Source: Syntrophaceae bacterium
GTDB taxonomy: Bacteria > Desulfobacterota > Syntrophia > Syntrophales > UBA2185
Length of the DNA: 64,000 nucleotides
NCBI GenBank assembly: GCA_003153775.1
Contig: PMBI01000011.1
Coordinates: forward strand, 86,303-150,302
Direction: 5' to 3'
Positions 62,174-64,000 of the stretch are shown one piece after another. The notes under the pieces are model-generated. The model had not been told where the DNA came from. It was given only the letters and a program-made list of their open reading frames with translations, and did not search any database. Made by a program: the position numbers and the translations under genes. The number at the start of each line of letters is the position of its first letter. Position 1 is the stretch's first letter.

Positions 62174-63046
62174 ATGAGTACAACTGAAAAGAAATATGCT
62201 GAGGATTATACGCTTCAGGAATTGTTGGTTGCTGCAGCCGCAAGAGAGATCAAGGACAGGGAGGTGGTTTTTGTCGGCGTTGGCATACCTTGTCTGGGAG
62301 CGCTTGTCGCGAAATTGACGCATGCGCCTGATGTCATTTTGGCAGTGGAGTCGGGATGCATCGGTCCTTCGCCATACCGTCTCATGCTTGGTATAGGGGA
62401 CAATGCCTGCGTGGAGAACGCGATTTGTATAACTTCGCTGTGGCGGGCTTTTTCCGACCAGCAGCGCGGGTATTTTGACATAGGGATGCTGGGCGGCGCG
62501 CAGGTTGACAAGTACGGCAATTTGAACAGTACGGTGATATTCGGCGGCGGCAGTTACGAGAAACCGAAGACGCGTCTACCCGGAAGCGGCGGGGCGAATG
62601 ATATTGCGATTTCCGCGAAGCGGACCCTGATCATGATGAACCAGCAGAAGCGCCGGTTCCTGGAGAAGGTAGACTATATTACATCGCCGGGCTATCTGGA
62701 CGGTCCTGGTTGTCGTGAGAAATACGGATATCCGGGAGGGGGTCCTGCGGTGATCATCTCGAACATGGCGATTTTCCGGTTTGATGAAAAGACGAAGGAG
62801 GCATACCTTGATTCCGTGCATCCGGGGGTAACTGCTGAGGCTGTAAGGAAGGAAGTGTCATGGGACTTGCAGGTGTCTCCCGATTTAAAGACAACGCCGC
62901 CTCCGACGAATGAGGAGGCAAATATCATCCGGACGCTGGACTCTCAGAAGGTCTACACCGGCGGCGGACTGAAAAATCTTACATTCGAGAACTACATCAA
63001 GATGCTTAATTCTTCGCACGAGAAGATCAAGGTGATGTTCGAGTGA
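62174..63046 (+). CDS. CoA transferase, beta subunit (glutaconate CoA-transferase type)
   Basis: A protein of 290 residues. The motif 'LAVESGCIGPSPY' contains the catalytic Glu that forms the CoA thioester intermediate in this family. 'GMLGGAQVDKYGNLNSTVI' and 'GSGGANDIAISAKRTLI' match the GctB/IpdB-type beta subunits, the latter acting in steroid ring breakdown. ATG 62174 has GGAGGAG upstream; the frame extends further left, overlapping the alpha gene, but without a ribosome site. The substrate acid is unknown. Confidence 0.87.
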   Translation: MSTTEKKYAEDYTLQELLVAAAAREIKDREVVFVGVGIPCLGALVAKLTHAPDVILAVESGCIGPSPYRLMLGIGDNACVENAICITSLWRAFSDQQRGYFDIGMLGGAQVDKYGNLNSTVIFGGGSYEKPKTRLPGSGGANDIAISAKRTLIMMNQQKRRFLEKVDYITSPGYLDGPGCREKYGYPGGGPAVIISNMAIFRFDEKTKEAYLDSVHPGVTAEAVRKEVSWDLQVSPDLKTTPPPTNEEANIIRTLDSQKVYTGGGLKNLTFENYIKMLNSSHEKIKVMFE

Positions 63047-63064
63047 CATTCCAGGGGTGAGACA

Positions 63065-63844
63065 ATGAGGAAAGACCTGATTGAGAAGATTTTTTCTTTG
63101 GACGGGAAGACGGCCGTTATTACCGGCGGCTACAGGGGGATAGGCCTGGTGATCGCGGAAACCTGTGCGGAAGCCGGGGCAAATGTGGTATTAGTTGCAC
63201 GAAACTTATCCGCCTGCCGCGAGACGGCGGAAAAAATAGAAAAAACTTTTGGTGTCAAGACTGCCGGCAAATCCATGGACGTCCGCGACTCCAAATCTGT
63301 TGACCGCGTGATTCAGGAAATTTTCGATGAATTTGGCAGGATCGATATTCTTGTAAACAGCGCCGGGATCCCGGGAAGTGAAAAGCCCGTTTTGCGAATG
63401 ACCGACGAGGATCTGGATGAGGTCATGGGCGTGGATTTCAGGGGAACGTTCCTCGTTTCTAGAGCCGTCGGACAGATAATGGTGAAGCAAAAGAGCGGGA
63501 GGATTATCAACGTAGCTTCCATCCTCGGAAAGATTTCCGCACGCAACATGGCGGGATATTGTGCGAGCAAGGCTGCAGTTATCCAACTGACCCGGGTTAT
63601 GTCTTTGGAGTTAATGCGGGATAACGTGCAGGTTAACGCCCTCTGTCCAGGATACATCCTTACCGATTTTAACCGCGATTTCTTTGATTCGGAAATGGGC
63701 AAAGGACTGGTAAAGAAGATGATCCCTTTGAACAGGGTAGGGCGGTTGGAGGAATTGCAGTCAACGGCTCTTTATTTGGCCACATGTCCTGCTTTCCTGA
63801 CGGGAGCGGAAATTTACATCGACGGCGGCCATACGATTGTTTAA
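63065..63844 (+). CDS. short-chain dehydrogenase/reductase
   Basis: A 259-residue NAD(P)-dependent SDR. The cofactor motif TGxxxGIG is 'ITGGYRGIGLVIAE', the NAG motif is 'VNSAGIPG', and the catalytic Ser and YxxxK are in 'NVASILGK' and 'GYCASKAAV'. The C-terminus 'EIYIDGGHTIV' is typical of the FabG-like classical type. In an acyl-CoA pathway it would oxidise a 3-hydroxyacyl-CoA to the 3-ketoacyl-CoA for the thiolase that follows. The position in the operon, 18 bases after the CoA transferase and before a thiolase, supports this, but it is inference. Confidence 0.9.
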   Translation: MRKDLIEKIFSLDGKTAVITGGYRGIGLVIAETCAEAGANVVLVARNLSACRETAEKIEKTFGVKTAGKSMDVRDSKSVDRVIQEIFDEFGRIDILVNSAGIPGSEKPVLRMTDEDLDEVMGVDFRGTFLVSRAVGQIMVKQKSGRIINVASILGKISARNMAGYCASKAAVIQLTRVMSLELMRDNVQVNALCPGYILTDFNRDFFDSEMGKGLVKKMIPLNRVGRLEELQSTALYLATCPAFLTGAEIYIDGGHTIV

Positions 63845-63883
63845 CATTTAACACATAAATTAACATTAGGGAGCAAATTGAAA

Positions 63884-64000
63884 ATGAAAGATGTAGTGAT
63901 GGTGAGTGCATGCAGGACGGCGATCGGTGATTTTCTCGGCGCCTTGAAAGATGTGCCGGCGCGTCAGTTGGCGATGACGGCCGGGAAGGCGGCGATAGAA
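63884..64000 (+). CDS. thiolase (acetyl-CoA acetyltransferase family), N-terminal part
   Basis: The first 39 codons before the window ends. 'MKDVVMVSACRTAIGDFLGA' is the invariant start of type II thiolases, which cleave 3-ketoacyl-CoA with CoA. TAGGGAG precedes the ATG. It follows the SDR by 39 bases and completes a beta-oxidation-like order in the operon. The active-site Cys and His lie outside the window. Confidence 0.92.
   Translation, partial: MKDVVMVSACRTAIGDFLGALKDVPARQLAMTAGKAAIE

Overview
The window reads as a chromosomal segment of a strictly anaerobic Gram-negative bacterium. It is probably a member of the former Deltaproteobacteria (Desulfobacterota), with a syntrophic aromatic- or fatty-acid-degrading lineage such as Syntrophorhabdales or Syntrophales as the best guess. 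The reasons are an oxygen-sensitive class III ribonucleotide reductase, a Desulfovibrio-type hybrid cluster protein, LptF/LptG and other outer-membrane genes, an AcoR-like sigma-54 activator, and CoA-ester catabolism using a radical-type FeS dehydratase family. The taxon is inferred from gene content only. No rRNA, CRISPR array or insertion sequence was seen.

Layout. 0-8.5 kb: end of rsmA, panC-panD (behind a terminator-containing leader), a DUF502 membrane protein, an unusual metK with ahcY, lptFG on the opposite strand, and a PHP-domain gene. 8.5-19.5 kb: nrdDG behind two NrdR boxes, a GAF/HD-GYP protein, an M48 protease, cmk-rpsA-sppA-ihfB and an orphan sigma region-4 protein. 19.5-31 kb: the mrfA-mrfB repair pair, tag, hcp with an FNR-family palindrome, tRNA-Gln close to glnS, a pilin-like gene and ybgF. 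31-42 kb: a second SppA, a peroxiredoxin-like selenoprotein with an ICMT-like methyltransferase, tatA, an NRAMP-related transporter with a PRC/MgtE_N/CBS protein and a 36-residue membrane peptide, a caspase-HtrA fusion next to an M50 protease, and a second selenoprotein (OsmC family). 42-53 kb: cstA-uspA with a LytS/LytR pair, small-molecule enzymes, a third selenoprotein (C_GCAxxG_C_C family) and a CHAT-TPR lipoprotein.

53-64 kb is a catabolic island. It holds an old-yellow-enzyme-type FeS flavoprotein, a degenerate acyl-CoA ligase, a sigma-54 activator, and then divergently a 4-hydroxybutyryl-CoA dehydratase-like enzyme, a two-subunit CoA transferase, an SDR dehydrogenase and the start of a thiolase. 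The dehydratase gene has a good -24/-12 promoter about 115 bases downstream of four helically phased 10-base repeats, so the divergent activator probably drives it. The simplest reading is activation of a C4 or related hydroxy acid by CoA transfer, dehydration to an enoyl-CoA, oxidation and thiolysis. The substrate is unknown.

The most interesting observations are: three separate genes interrupted by in-frame TGA codons, each at a redox-active position and each followed by a SECIS-like hairpin (selenoproteins that routine gene calling splits or truncates); a duplicated regulator/hydrolase junction that flanks two catabolic genes; an acyl-CoA ligase lacking its canonical P-loop residues and catalytic lysine; a caspase-HtrA fusion whose serine nucleophile is displaced; and a panC leader with alternative terminator and antiterminator pairings.
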